NCBI GenBank assembly: GCA_022578965.1
Contig: MU400527.1
Span: forward strand, 310,001 to 374,000
Reading direction: 5' to 3'
Length of the DNA: 64,000 nt
Origin: Xylaria sp. FL1777
Lineage: Eukaryota; Ascomycota; Sordariomycetes; Xylariales; Xylariaceae
The notes beneath the pieces are model-generated. The model saw only the letters and a program-made list of their open reading frames with translations. It ran no database searches and had not been told where the DNA came from. Below, piece after piece: positions 10,311 through 21,462 of the stretch (position 1 is its first letter; every line of letters begins with the position of its first letter). Both the position numbers and the translations under genes were made by a program.

Positions 10311-12012
10311 AGGGCATAAAGCCTCTCACCGTGGTCATAAAACTTGGTACGTCCTGACGATAATTACATGCCTGTCTCCTTTTGCTGCTGGTGTCGTTTG
10401 GAGTTATGGTATATTGCCATGCATGCCCGTTTCTAGCTAGACTAACACATCTCAGGGACCAGCTCCATCGTAGATGAGAAGACGCATGAGCCCCTACTCT
10501 CAATTTTGAGTCTTATAGTCGAGACTGCTGTGAAGTTGCGCAAGGATGGCCATAAAGTTGTCATCGTATCATCTGGCGCCATCGGCGTCGGCTTAAGACG
10601 GATGGATGTTGACAAGAAGCCCAAACATCTATCCAAACTCCAAGCCCTGGCGGCTATCGGACAATGTCGCCTCATCAGTCTCTGGGATAGCTTATTTGCC
10701 CATCTGCAGCAGCCCGTATCTCAGATACTTCTCACTCGGAACGATATAGCAGATGTAGGATAACATCACTTTATCGCTCTCATTATTTTGCGCCCGACGG
10801 GGTCGGTCTAACGTATGTCATACAGCGCTCAAGGTATCTCAATGCCCAGAACACCATGGCTGAGCTTCTAGACATGGGTGTCATTCCCATTGTCAACGAG
10901 AATGACACGCTGGCCGTAGCCGAGATCAAGTTTGGTGATAACGATACCTTATCCGCCATCACGGCGGCCATGGTACACGCCGACTTCTTGTTCTTGATGA
11001 CAGATGTGGATTGTCTTTATGACAAAAACCCGCGCACGCACTCAGACGCGCAACCCATAGAGGAAGTCGAGGATATAGGAACTATACAAGCCGATGGTAT
11101 ATTAAATACTTTGTCTCTTCTATCGCAACTTATTATTCTAACCGAGGACATACAGTTTCATCTGCAGGCTCCTCATTAGGTACAGGAGGGATGGGCACCA
11201 AGATCGTCGCAGCGCGGCTCGCGACATCAGCCGGCGTGACAACAATCATCACGCGGTCCTCCAGCCCAGGCAACATTGTCAAGATCGTGCGCTATCTACA
11301 AACCACCAAAAGTATTACACCTAGTGCCTCACAGTTATCATTGTCACAAGCGAACTACACTACAGAGAAAAGCACGCCGGTAGCAACACCAACCGAAACT
11401 CCATCTCGCTCGACGACATCTCTACCTCTTGGTACAGTAGAGAAGCCACCACTACACACGCGTTTCCTCCCACTCACAACGCCAATCCGCGACCGTTACT
11501 TCTGGATCCTGCACGGACTCGCGCCCCACGGAACGCTGTACATAGACGCGGGTGCGTACGCTGCGCTCTCCGACAAGGCGGGCTTACTACCTGTAGGTGT
11601 CCTAGACGTGGAAGGGAACTTCGCACAACAAGAAGCAGTGCGTCTCGTCGTCGTAGACCGTCGAGCAGCACCGCTATCCGTCGACACACACCCTGCTTTT
11701 TCTTCCTCTTCTGCTACCTCTACGCCCTCGTCCTCCACGCCTATTCCTGTATCAGCGAAGTGGGAGGCTTGCAATCCCGTCGAGGTTGGTCGAGCCCTCG
11801 TCAACTACGCGGCCTCTGAGATCGCCCGTATCAAGGGCCATCGTAGCGGCAAGATAGGTGAGCTACTGGGATATGCCGATAGTGAGTACGTGGCGCACAG
11901 AGAGAATATCAGCTTATTTAGGAGAGAGAGCCGACCTGTCTCGCCCGCGCTGGATATTGCTGCTAATATTAGCAGCGGCGTCGCGGCGTATGAGGCTGGG
12001 AGTCCTATGTAA
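10307..12012 (+). CDS. pro1: Glutamate 5-kinase with C-terminal PUA domain
   Basis: Phosphorylates glutamate, the first step of proline synthesis. Exons 10307-10346, 10456-10754, 10826-11096, 11168-12012 give 484 aa. The amino-acid-kinase domain starts at once ([14 protein letters not shown]) and shows [26 protein letters not shown] and GTGGMGTKI. The PUA domain follows a Ser/Thr-rich linker and begins around the YFWILHG block (about residue 320). A second Ser/Thr-rich insert (about residues 400-420) interrupts the PUA region. Intron 2 uses a weak donor (gtagga), but it is the only one restoring frame and the [18 protein letters not shown] join. The start is the ATG giving the usual short N terminus. 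Confidence 0.93.
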
Positions 12013-12369
12013 ACAAGCAAATAGGACTGGAAAGGATGCGTAATTAGCTAAGTCAGCTACTAGCTGAAGGCTAAGGATTCGTCGCAGCATAGAATAACAG
12101 CGCTGATGGTGAGCTTCTGGATCACTAGCATCATGAATCTTTCTGTGTGAGAAGCGGTTGCTATAACAGCTATAAAAAGGGCGGATAGATGAATGATATT
12201 CTGGATGGGGTTATAGTAGATTAATCACGAACTAAAAATAAATTGATAGAAAATCAGTAGACGGGAATCGATTTGGTATCCTCAACAACGCCTTCTATGC
12301 TTTTTTATTTCCCAGGAAATTATAAACAACCTGAACTCCAACCAAGGCAATTTCTGGACGAAGACTTCA
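12013..12369. other. Convergent 3' intergenic region
   Basis: Between the stops of glutamate 5-kinase and NIP7. AT-rich, with nothing recognisable. Confidence 0.5.
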
Positions 12370-13613
12370 CTAGCCCGCAAATAGGGTATCTTCGTCACGT
12401 AGGTACTCTCCACAATCTGCCTGCCTGAAAACAACGATTCCAGTCGGGTCTAGTCTACGTGCTCTGTTGTTAATCAAGGTTAGCAGATCGTTCCCTTAAG
12501 ACAGCCCTCTTCAAAATCTGAACTGGGGTGCATGGCTATTAGGGAGACCTACTCTGCAGTACTACGCGCAGATACACCAACTAATAATATGTCAGCATCG
12601 CTCTATCATTCGCCCTATGAAGATGCTGGAGAACTCACAGCCTAGTGGGTTATCCGACATATCGTAGATCTAACCAGTTCGGTCAGTTGTATGCCTTAAG
12701 CAAAGCATTGTCCACAAGTCACTCACTATTACCCCTATGTTGGAAGGGCAGTCCTCGGTCCACCGACCAACATGGGCCTTGGATATATGACTACCATATA
12801 AGAAGGGCATAACACCATTGGCTGCGGTAATGACTTAGTAATTGGTCTCGTCAGAATGAATTAGTACTTTAGACATACGTTTAATCCAGATCTTGTATCT
12901 TGCATGGCTACGGTCGTATGTAAGTCGGATTTCCAAATAGTAAGGTAGTGATGTCGGAGTGCTTACGCAGCTAGAATTGGCAAAGCTGTGATGTGTAATC
13001 TGAACTTCAGCGTCTACACCCGAAGCGTTAGCCTTCATCTCGCTTCACCTTGTCGCTATCATTCTATAGTAGACAGGACTTCAAAACCAACTGGAGTCGC
13101 ACCTTTGTGAATTTTCCTGTTGAGATTCGAAATCCGTCAGCATGTCTAGCTACCAGAGCTCGGCCCTACGAAAGGGATGTCCTACCCAGGCAAATGCCCA
13201 CTGAAGCCAGATTATCTCGAGCGACCGAAGTAGCAACTGGAAATTCACATGTAAGCCATGTGTTATTCAAGCCTGCACATTTTTTATGCTAAGGGAGGGT
13301 TCGAAGGCAGTCATACGGTTCGCTATCGAAAGAAGAACATAGTAAACCTGTGACACACAAGGTCAGCGAAAGTCCCGGCCGAGATTGTATGAAAACTCCC
13401 GTACACGATCCTTGATCAGTCGAAATACATAACGGTCGGCATCGGGAGAATCGCTTAGAGGGGCGATTAAAGGCTTTAAATCTGTCGTGTAGTTGGCGAG
13501 CTTCTCAAAGAGGATTTTCTGGAGAGAAGTCTAAGGTTAGCCTCGGCCATTGAACAGGTAGATGATGCGTTATGTCGACAACGTACTGTCTCTTCTTCGG
13601 TTAACGGCCTCAT
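12370..13613 (-). CDS. nip7: 60S ribosome biogenesis protein NIP7, 11 exons
   Basis: Nucleolar PUA-domain protein needed for 27S pre-rRNA processing and 60S assembly. I rebuilt it on the minus strand from 11 exons: 13613-13587, 13518-13405, 13347-13317, 13236-13186, 13116-13103, 13013-12967, 12907-12879, 12821-12727, 12669-12639, 12580-12553, 12463-12370. Every junction is GT-AG and keeps phase. The 186-aa product spans the whole family (about 180 aa): MRPLTEEET start, DRYVFRLIKDRVYYV, GKFT, FRLHITAL, HARYKIWIKPNG, PFLYGSHISKAHVGRW, GFGVSARSTAE, VVFRQADCGEYLRDEDTLF end. Exon 5 is only 14 nt. Ten introns in 561 coding bases is extreme. It looks intact, since no stop or frameshift survives splicing. 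Head-to-head with NOC3. Confidence 0.9.
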
Positions 13614-13972
13614 TGTGTCTGAGAATGTGCAGCTGGAAGAGCTGAACCGCAATGCCGGATTCTGGTTATAAAACAATAAAAGTATAGCTGAGAGCTCAGG
13701 TACAGTCGCAACACTCCAGTGGTGGGGGTTTTAGAGATGCTTCGTTTTGCTCTGCTTGGAAATTTTGGCGCCGCGCGACCAGGAATCAATCCGGTTGGTC
13801 AGCTATACCTTATCGGCTCGTTATCACTTCCAAGTGGGGCTTATCGTACAGGGTCCTTCACTGTAATTGGGAAAACTTCTACGGAGCTTGCGCCTAGTCT
13901 AATAGCTATCAACGCCCAACTGTCGACAGATCAAAGTCAAATATCAATCTCTCACTATATATATTCGGAGAA
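13614..13972. promoter_or_regulatory. Bidirectional promoter, NIP7 / NOC3
   Basis: Only 359 bp separate the divergent ATGs of two 60S-assembly genes, so they probably share control elements. A GAAATTTT at 13759-13766 loosely resembles the RRPE element of yeast ribosome-biogenesis promoters. I did not find a clear PAC motif. Shared regulation is inferred. Confidence 0.5.
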
Positions 13973-16187
13973 ATGGCTTCAAGGCCGAGCAAAAAGAGGA
14001 AATTGACGCCGCCGCAGTCAGAGGATGACGGCGACTCAAGGTCAAACGCTAAGATTCAGAGGTCCTTTTTTCAGAATGCTGCAAAATGGGACCTCGAAGA
14101 TCAATACAGTGCACGAAAGAGCAAAAAGAAAGAGAAAGAGAACACCAGGCTGCCTGTGAAACGGGACGGGCGTGTGCAAGCCGTTCTCATGCCTATTGAG
14201 GACCTCAAGGAAAGCGATGATGACTGGCTGGAAGACGAGGGAGATGTATCGGGGGGAGACGAGGAGGTAGAGGAGCAGAAGCCACAGGAAGAGCCTGAAA
14301 TTCCTGTGAAGGAGCAGATCCGAAGCGCCAAAGAAGAGCTGGCGAAGTTAGCTACGGTGCTTAACGAGGAACCTTACGAAAATGCGGGAGCCTTCAAGGC
14401 CCTGACCAAAATCGGCGAGTCCAAGATTCCTGCAGTTATAACACTCTCGCTAGTTACGAGGATGGCCGTATATAAAGATCTTATCCCAGGATATCGGATT
14501 CGGCCTCTCTCGGAAGACGGCCCGGGGGGTGAAAAACTCAGCAAGGAAGTCAAGACAATACGCGCATTTGAACAGTCGTTAGTCTCTAATTACCAAGCCT
14601 ACGTGAAAGAACTCGGGCGGTACGTAAAGACCAAGAAAAGCGAACCTGGCGGAGCTGGTATTGCGAGCGTAGCGATAACGTGCGCATCATCTCTTTTGAC
14701 AACTCACCCTCACTTCAACTTCCGGTCCGATCTCATAAACATTCTGGTTTGGAAGCTTAGCTCGCGCCGCCCGGACAAGGATTTTGAACAGGCTCTCTCA
14801 GCGCTTATCACCTTGTTCACCGAGGATGATGAGGGCCGTCCCTCTTTCGAAGCCGTCTCAACTCTCTGTAGGATGATGAAGGCAAAGGACTACGCCGTTC
14901 ATGAGAGTGTTATAAATCTCTTTCTCCATCTTCGACTTCTATCAGAATTCTCTGGCAAAGCATCAAACGATGCAGTCGATCTTCCGATGGAAAGTCGCAA
15001 AAAGCAAAAGAAGGCATTTCGAACAAAACGGGAACGGAAACAGTAAGCGCCTTTTTCGTACCCCTACGCTCTTTTGGTGTACGGGTGGTGGAGGAGCTCT
15101 CTGGGCTTAGATAGCCCTTTGCTCCTCCCTTGGAATCGATTATTAGTTGCAATGGCTAACTTGTTATTAGACTTAAGGAAGACAGAGCTTTTCAAAAGGA
15201 CATGGAGCGGGCAGACGCAAATGTACTCCATGAAGAGCGAGATAGGATGCAATCTGAGTGTCTTAAGGCAGTCTTTGCAACATACTTCAGGATCTTGAAG
15301 CTTAGAACACCACATCTCATGGGCGCTGTGCTCGAGGTAAGAAATCCAATTCATCTATGGATGGCAGGCAACACTAATACAGACAGGGTCTCGCGAAGTT
15401 CAGTCATCTCATTAACCAACAATTCTTCGGCGACCTTCTTGAGGCGTTGAAAGATCTCATCCGCCACAGCGACTCAGACAAAAATACTAGCGAGGATCCT
15501 GAAGCCGCAGCAGAAACAGATGACGATGACGAGGAACCAACCCGCAATCTAACACGGGAAGCCTTGCTCTGCACTGCAACGGCATTCGCTCTTCTCGCCG
15601 GCCAAGACGCACACAACGCCAAAGCAGACCTGCATCTCGACCTCTCCTTCTTCACCACCCATCTCTGGCAAACCTTACTCTCCATCTCCCAAAACCCCGA
15701 CCTCGAGCTCGGCGCGCGATCGCTCCATCTGCCTGATCCCGACACGCCAGGATCATCAGCAAGCAAGCTCCGCAACGACACGCGCGAGAACAAGGTAAAC
15801 CTGCAAACGACAACCGTCCTCTTAATCCGGTGTCTCACAGCAGTTCTACTCCCACCGTGGAACATCCGCTCGACGCCTCCCCTCAGACTAGCCGCCTTCT
15901 CCAAGCAGCTCATGACGACCGCCCTCCACGTTCCCGAAAAGAGCGCGCAGGCCCTCCTCGCGCTGCTAGCCGACGTGGGTAACACTCACGGGCGCAAGAT
16001 CGCCGCGCTCTGGAACACGGAGGAGCGCAAGGGCGACGGGGTTTTCAACGCGCTTTCCCAAACCGAGGAGGGGAGCAATCCCTTCGCGTCTACGGTTTGG
16101 GAGGGAGAGATCCTCAGGCGGCATTACTGCCCTAAAGTCCGGGACGCTGTGAAGATGATGGAGAAGAATATCGTGAGCGAGAGGTAG
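13973..16187 (+). CDS. noc3: Nucleolar complex protein 3 (NOC3)
   Basis: Partner of NOC2 in intranuclear transport and maturation of pre-60S particles; also linked to replication initiation in yeast. Exons 13973-15042, 15171-15336, 15387-16187 join in phase to 678 aa, normal for the family. It begins with a basic stretch (RPSKKRKL) like a nuclear localisation signal, followed by acidic runs around residues 80-105. The NOC3 N-terminal block follows (KEELAKLATVLNEEPYENAG; AVITLSLVTRMAVYKDLIPGY). A Lys/Arg-rich hinge ends exon 1, and the CBF/MAK21-type C-terminal region follows (LEGLAKFSHLINQQFFGDLL). The start is the first ATG downstream of the shared promoter. Confidence 0.92.
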
Positions 16188-17207
16188 ACAACATCCGCAA
16201 GTAAGGGGATGAGGGTGACACCAATGAGGTATATAGAAGACGATGTAGTATATAGACAATACTTAGTATACCCATGTCGAAGACGTTGAAACATCGGAAT
16301 TCATAGACTTGGCCTATCCTCATCACATCAGAAAATCCCGGGCTTCCTGTTGGAGCTAGTAGACACTCTTATACCTATAAAACCATCGTCTCATTATACC
16401 ACACGTATCGAGATTTCTATTGGATACTTGCTCAATCAATCATCTATCAGTAGAGTGTCATTGCGTTACAGGTTTTCTTCCGGGTTTTCCTCCATAAATA
16501 ATTCCCATCCTATCACCCTAAGTTTACAAGGGTTTTTTCTGACAATCCTTCCCATGTCCCCATACTGTTCACATCAATAATTGGCACTTGTGTAAAGTCC
16601 CCGGCAAGGCCTGCAGCTAAATCAGCATCCTCTCCTCCAGTCCCATTTTTGGAATTTTAGACGGGTCATATTCAACTTACCAATCACCTACTTTACATCT
16701 GAGACGATACAAAGCAGTAGGGATGAATGTGGTGAACCAAAATGAGAGGAGTGAATAGTCGTAGTGCTATTATTATTAGGGAAATATATGTAGAGACCAT
16801 CGGTAGCTTCCAAGTAGTGCGGCTTTGTATTGCATTCCTAAAGTACCAGTTGTGTTAATTATGCACCCAAGTTGATCGTTGGAAGATTAAGTGTATTCCC
16901 AGTAGGCATAACTGTAGAAAGGCATTGACCTGTCTCGCCCAGGGATCTCTTATGATTTTCTGGGTTTGAGGAGACGGCTGAACGGTTGGGAGAAATTAAT
17001 AGAAAGATTCGGCTTATTTAGCTGCCGTGAGTTATTGTCGTCCAACCATTGGGGGTGAAGATGCCAATTTCTTAATGTTGAGACAGTAAACAATTTCCAG
17101 ATCAAGAAGAACCAACCCAAGATGTCAGCATATATGCTTTGGAATCTGCCTTCTGGTGTATTTCATGGTTAGAAGAATAACCGCTGGGTCGATTTCGAGG
17201 ACGCAGT
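16188..17207. other. Convergent intergenic region without recognised gene
   Basis: About 1 kb between the stops of NOC3 and the hypothetical minus-strand gene. Open frames are short and lack motifs. I see nothing more in it. Confidence 0.45.
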
Positions 17208-18289
17208 CTATGATTCCTGGTACCAGCGGGAGGCCTTCAAACCAGGCCCCTTCGTGATTCCACTGGTGACTATTGCAGATCTTCCAGTCATATCTGAGCC
17301 GGTTTTGAATGACTATGATTAAGATTGGTAAGCGATTTGGTTGCCTTTAATCACGTAGATTGTGATGTTGACTCTTACCTGGCCGCTGCTCACCGAGTCG
17401 GCCCTCACAATCCTGTTTGCAGGATTCCACATTGAACTAGCGAGACCCTTTGAAGTATTAGTCGCTGTGGATTTGGATGCCAAAGCGGACGAGTATTCAA
17501 AACTCTCCATCTCTATATCATCTTGTTCTTCTATCTGCCCTGTATGGGGAACCTTATTTTGTTGCATGGGGGTTGTAGAGGTTGGGGAGATGGCATTGAG
17601 AAATGTCTTTGGCGAGAGCTGATCAGTCGTTGGCTGCCACGAGATTTCGAAGGTTCTGGAGCCACTCTTATCAGCCAAGTTAGAGAAATCAAACGCATTA
17701 TCTAATAGCGATTGTTGGCTGTCTGGCTGCTGAATAGTCGGGGTGAGAGGAGTAGTGGCTTGAGTAAATGTTGGTTGCGTTGGGGGTGGAAGCGGAGGCT
17801 GAGGACGATGGAAGAACATATCTGCTCCTGTTGCATGTGAGCCGGCCATCTTGTAACCTAGTCCATTTGCATAAGGGCTTTGGTTAAAAAAATTAACTAT
17901 GTCTGGGAATTTTTTACTGTGAGTTGTCAGCAAAACTAGGATAACTAAGCTAGAAATAGTGTTGTAAGCATAGTTGAGATGTCCACATACCCTGGCGAAT
18001 CATTTGTAACGAGCGGCCCATGCCACGCTGGGCGAGGAGCACGAAATATAGCATTCATTCTTGCTCGATTTCGGCGTCGACTCCTAGAGTGGTAGAAGCT
18101 GATGGACTCATTTCGGCCGTTAAATTGTGATGATTGCTGGTACTGATATTGGGATTCCGATGGGCCTTGGAGCATACAATTTCCGCCTCCCGCATTGCGG
18201 CGCCTTCGTCTGGACGTCTTGGACGGCTTGGCTCTCCCAAACTCAGCCTGTAGCTCTCTAGCCAGATTGAGATCGCCTTGGCTAGCCAT
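17208..18289 (-). CDS. Hypothetical protein with two GLxxSxW motifs
   Basis: I do not recognise the function. Minus-strand exons 18289-17991, 17916-17379, 17312-17208 join in phase to 313 aa. The N terminus (MASQGDLNLARELQAEFGRA) is followed by a basic run TSRRRRRN and a second basic patch (SRSRRRNRARM), possible nuclear or RNA-binding signals. The middle is Pro/Gln/Thr-rich and looks disordered (PQPPLPPPTQPTF). A GLxxSxW motif occurs twice near the C terminus: GLASSMW in exon 2 and GLKASRWY in the last 35-residue exon. The recurrence supports that last exon. An open frame extends upstream to 18475, but MASQGDL is the more natural start. No membrane segment. Confidence 0.6.
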
Positions 18290-19348
18290 GGGATAGAAGA
18301 CTGATCGCGTCGCTGGTGGGTTTAATGGTGACTCTACCCTGTGCTCTAGATTCGTGTAAGTATAACCGTACTTGGAAAACCTAGCAAAAGTTGTCAAATC
18401 ACAAAAGAATTCCGTACTTGAAGGAAGACCACCCGCCTGAAAGAGGATGTAAGGAGTTATTTTGAGGGTTGACAAGGCGTGAGAACACCGATGACATCAA
18501 ATAGGCAGATACGCACTGTAAAGGGGAGGCCTACTTGGTGTGGTGATCAGAAATAAGGCAGATTGAAGGTGACAAGGAACGAGGAGTGGAGGGAGACATG
18601 TGGCAGAAGTTTAAGAACGCGTGGAAGAATATTCTGGCTTATCTGGGTATAATCGTCCAGTGATCATCGAAGCAGTAGATGAAATTGGCCATGTGATGTT
18701 CCCAAAGGAAGGGTAGCGTGTTAGGCGAGAGGTTGATGGAGTTGCTTGACAGACACGCAAGATCTAGGGACCTCGAACACTTGGGCAAATATTAGGACGT
18801 GCGTAGGTACTTGAATTAGAAGGGCCGTTGAGAAGTAGGGTCGGACCTTTTTAACTCTTTCCGTGAATGCTCTTTGCTGTTGTAAGGAAGGTGCAAGGGA
18901 ATAACCCATAGTCACTTCCTCCTGAAAACGAGATCAACTAAAAAGCTGCAATAATCATAACAGCCGAACGAAAATAACTACAACTTCAACTAGATCCCTC
19001 AGAGTTACCAAGAAGATGAATGTATGATAGACAATATCTCGTAATATGAGCGACGAGGCAGGATTGCATCTTAGTAGATAGAATTGGAAGGTAAAAGGGA
19101 GCAACTAGAAACTGACATTCATGGATGTATTTCCTGACTTCATCTCATGTCCCCTTAGGGTGAAAAGATAATCAAAGATTTTTGAAAAGAATCATTGGAT
19201 TGGTGTACAAAAGCATTAATACAGATATATACCAGTTAGGTAGGTATCTGTTTGATACAAATTTGGCGTAATATCTGTGCCAACCTACTTTACATGAGTA
19301 GGTTCTGCTATGGAACTAACATCCCCAGATGCAGATGAAGGAATTATT
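18290..19348. other. Intergenic region without recognised gene
   Basis: Lies upstream of the hypothetical gene and downstream of POP3, both on the minus strand, so it should hold the promoter of the former. Contains TAGGTAGGTA-type motifs near 19237. No coding motif. Confidence 0.45.
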
Positions 19349-20253
19349 CTATGGGGTGCTCCCTTTTCTCAACTTTTTCCTGGTACCTATGAAAGTCTCA
19401 ATGGAGTTTATCTTTGTAGCTCGATATTCACCATCAATAGCCTCTTGGAACCATGGGACCTTGGCCATGGCAACATGCTCACGCGCGAAATCAACCAACG
19501 CATTGGAATTCGGAGCTCCAACACAGATTCCTATGCAGGAAACACGAGGAATACCTAGGGAATCGCACAATCGGCCCTCACAAGCCCTGGGCAGCTCGAC
19601 TAGTCTAGTGGGTGGTTGTGATGGATGAGATCTGGAGGCTACTGCCACCATCTGGGGAAGATGACTGCTTAACGCATTTGGTTGGCTAGACCTCATCACG
19701 ATGATGACTGAGTAGAATCGGTTTGTGGAAATTTTCCCTGGCTTCTGATCATCTCGTAAAGACGTAATTTGTAGGCCTTCTGATGCCGTATTCTGTAGAC
19801 AGCGTGACACACAGGACAAGCCGATGTCGACGTAGGACTGGAGCTCAGGGGTTGGGGGAACTGGTGGTGCTGTCTCCTGGGTAGACTGCTCTTTACGCTT
19901 CCTTTTCCTGGCACGGTTGCCTTTCGATGCATGAATGTGCTGTGACCGATAGTGGCCGAGAGGGGAAAGTAGACTAGAACGGGCTCATCAGTTTCTAGAC
20001 AGGCATGAAGATCAAGCAGATTTCTTGACTTCAAGGAGCCTCTGTTGCTAGGTTACAACGAATCGTTCGAGACTTACCTGCAGAGCAATTCAAGGATGAT
20101 GTCTTGGTCATTTGGCAATATATGAGGCCTAATATTGTAGGTGAGCCACTTGCTTGAGGATGCCAGTAGTGGTGAGCAGATGAGGTTTTTTTACCATGGT
20201 ATCGCCGTGTATGGAGTATCTAGCTGAAACACTGTTTTCTTTTTTTTGTCCAT
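19349..20253 (-). CDS. pop3: Probable RNase P/MRP subunit POP3
   Basis: POP3 (related to human Rpp38) is a protein subunit of RNase P and RNase MRP, acting in tRNA and rRNA processing. Minus-strand exons 20253-20195, 20128-20078, 19973-19349 join in phase to 244 aa. Segments that match my knowledge of filamentous-fungal POP3 are FQLDTPYTAIPWP, DIILELLCSLLSPLGHYR, a basic block (SKGNRARKRKRK), PQMVAVASRS, RLCDSLGIPRVSCIGI, LVDFAREHV and TKINSIETFIGT. The first two introns use phase 2, and only this splicing removes the stops. The product name rests on recalled family features, so it is less certain than the gene model. Confidence 0.72.
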
Positions 20254-21462
20254 AGCGAAACACTGGATACTATGAAGCTAATAATCTACTAGCAGCACGA
20301 CTAGATAAAGAGGAATACCCGTAAAGGGAGATGGAAATAAGAATCTCTGTATACTTCTAGGTAAAACGCGAGCCTAGAGGTTGCGGAAGTTGATTTAACA
20401 ATAGGTGGAAAAGATATACCGGTATTGGCATCTGATCTGTAGGTACCTATCGCTATGGGTACGGCACGTTACATGTACATGGAGTACCTAGGTAGGTATA
20501 AGGTTGTTTGGTCCAATCGGAATAACGTGGATGAAATGTGGGGCTGACTGGATTTATTCCCGGCAGACCTAAATATCTTCCTAGCGACGAGCTTCAACAA
20601 CCACCTACACTATCATGAGCTAGTTAACGAAAAAGAATAAAAAGAAGAAAGATTTCCCCTATACACACACCTCGTATTTTGAATTAGCTATACGTCCGTC
20701 TTAATGGCCCGTTCTGAACTGGCAGATACTAATAATAGATCATAAACCTGGGGTATAACTTAGGCAATGGGATAAATGTGTGTAGGTACTTAGTATCTTA
20801 CCTAAGGGATCAAGTCATATCCATGCGTCTGAAGGGACGCTGTATCGCACACCTAGGTGCAATGCCTATATGTAGGTACATATCTATAGAGATACATACA
20901 TAGTATGTAGCCATACTTACACTAGTATTTGTATAACAAGAAATGGAACACGATTGCTATTGCTATTTCCCTTAATCCCTTCCTTTGCTTATGGGATAGA
21001 CTATCGAATCTTCTGCGATATGTGCTTTGTTTACATAGATGCTTCTACCATGATCTAAACTCGAGCAAAAAAGGCATACTACATATAGTATGATTTTATT
21101 GATAGATACCTGTATGCTGCCTGGGACACACTCACTTGCGGGTACATATCGGTTCTAGGTTTTACCAAATGCCAAGTATGCAGCGAACTAGGCTTAGCGC
21201 ACTTGCCGCTTTTCCTCAGGTGACTGAGGAGCTACATCTATGCATTATTTATGCAGAGCAAAACGGTCCTTAAACCGTTAATTTAATGTACCGGTACCCC
21301 GATCCCGAAGTTTTCTGCTCTCTCTGACCAACAATCAACATCTATGTAGAAGAATAACCCTTCCCTGCGAAGGCCCTTCCACTCTCACTCATTCTCATTA
21401 ATTTCTTTTGCTTGTCGATAAACGCATCCTACTAAATCTGCACCTTACCTCACCATGAGAAA
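20254..21462. other. Divergent intergenic region with TAGGTA-type motifs
   Basis: About 1.2 kb between POP3 and the phosphotransferase gene. The stretch 20440-20510 and the area around 20785-20890 are dotted with TAGGTA/TACCTA words (for example acctaggtaggta). No coding region is seen. Confidence 0.5.

Noticed and set aside
12835..13676. NIP7 as a pseudogene
   Set aside because: Unspliced frames contain many stops, but all are removed by ten in-phase GT-AG introns and the full conserved protein is recovered.
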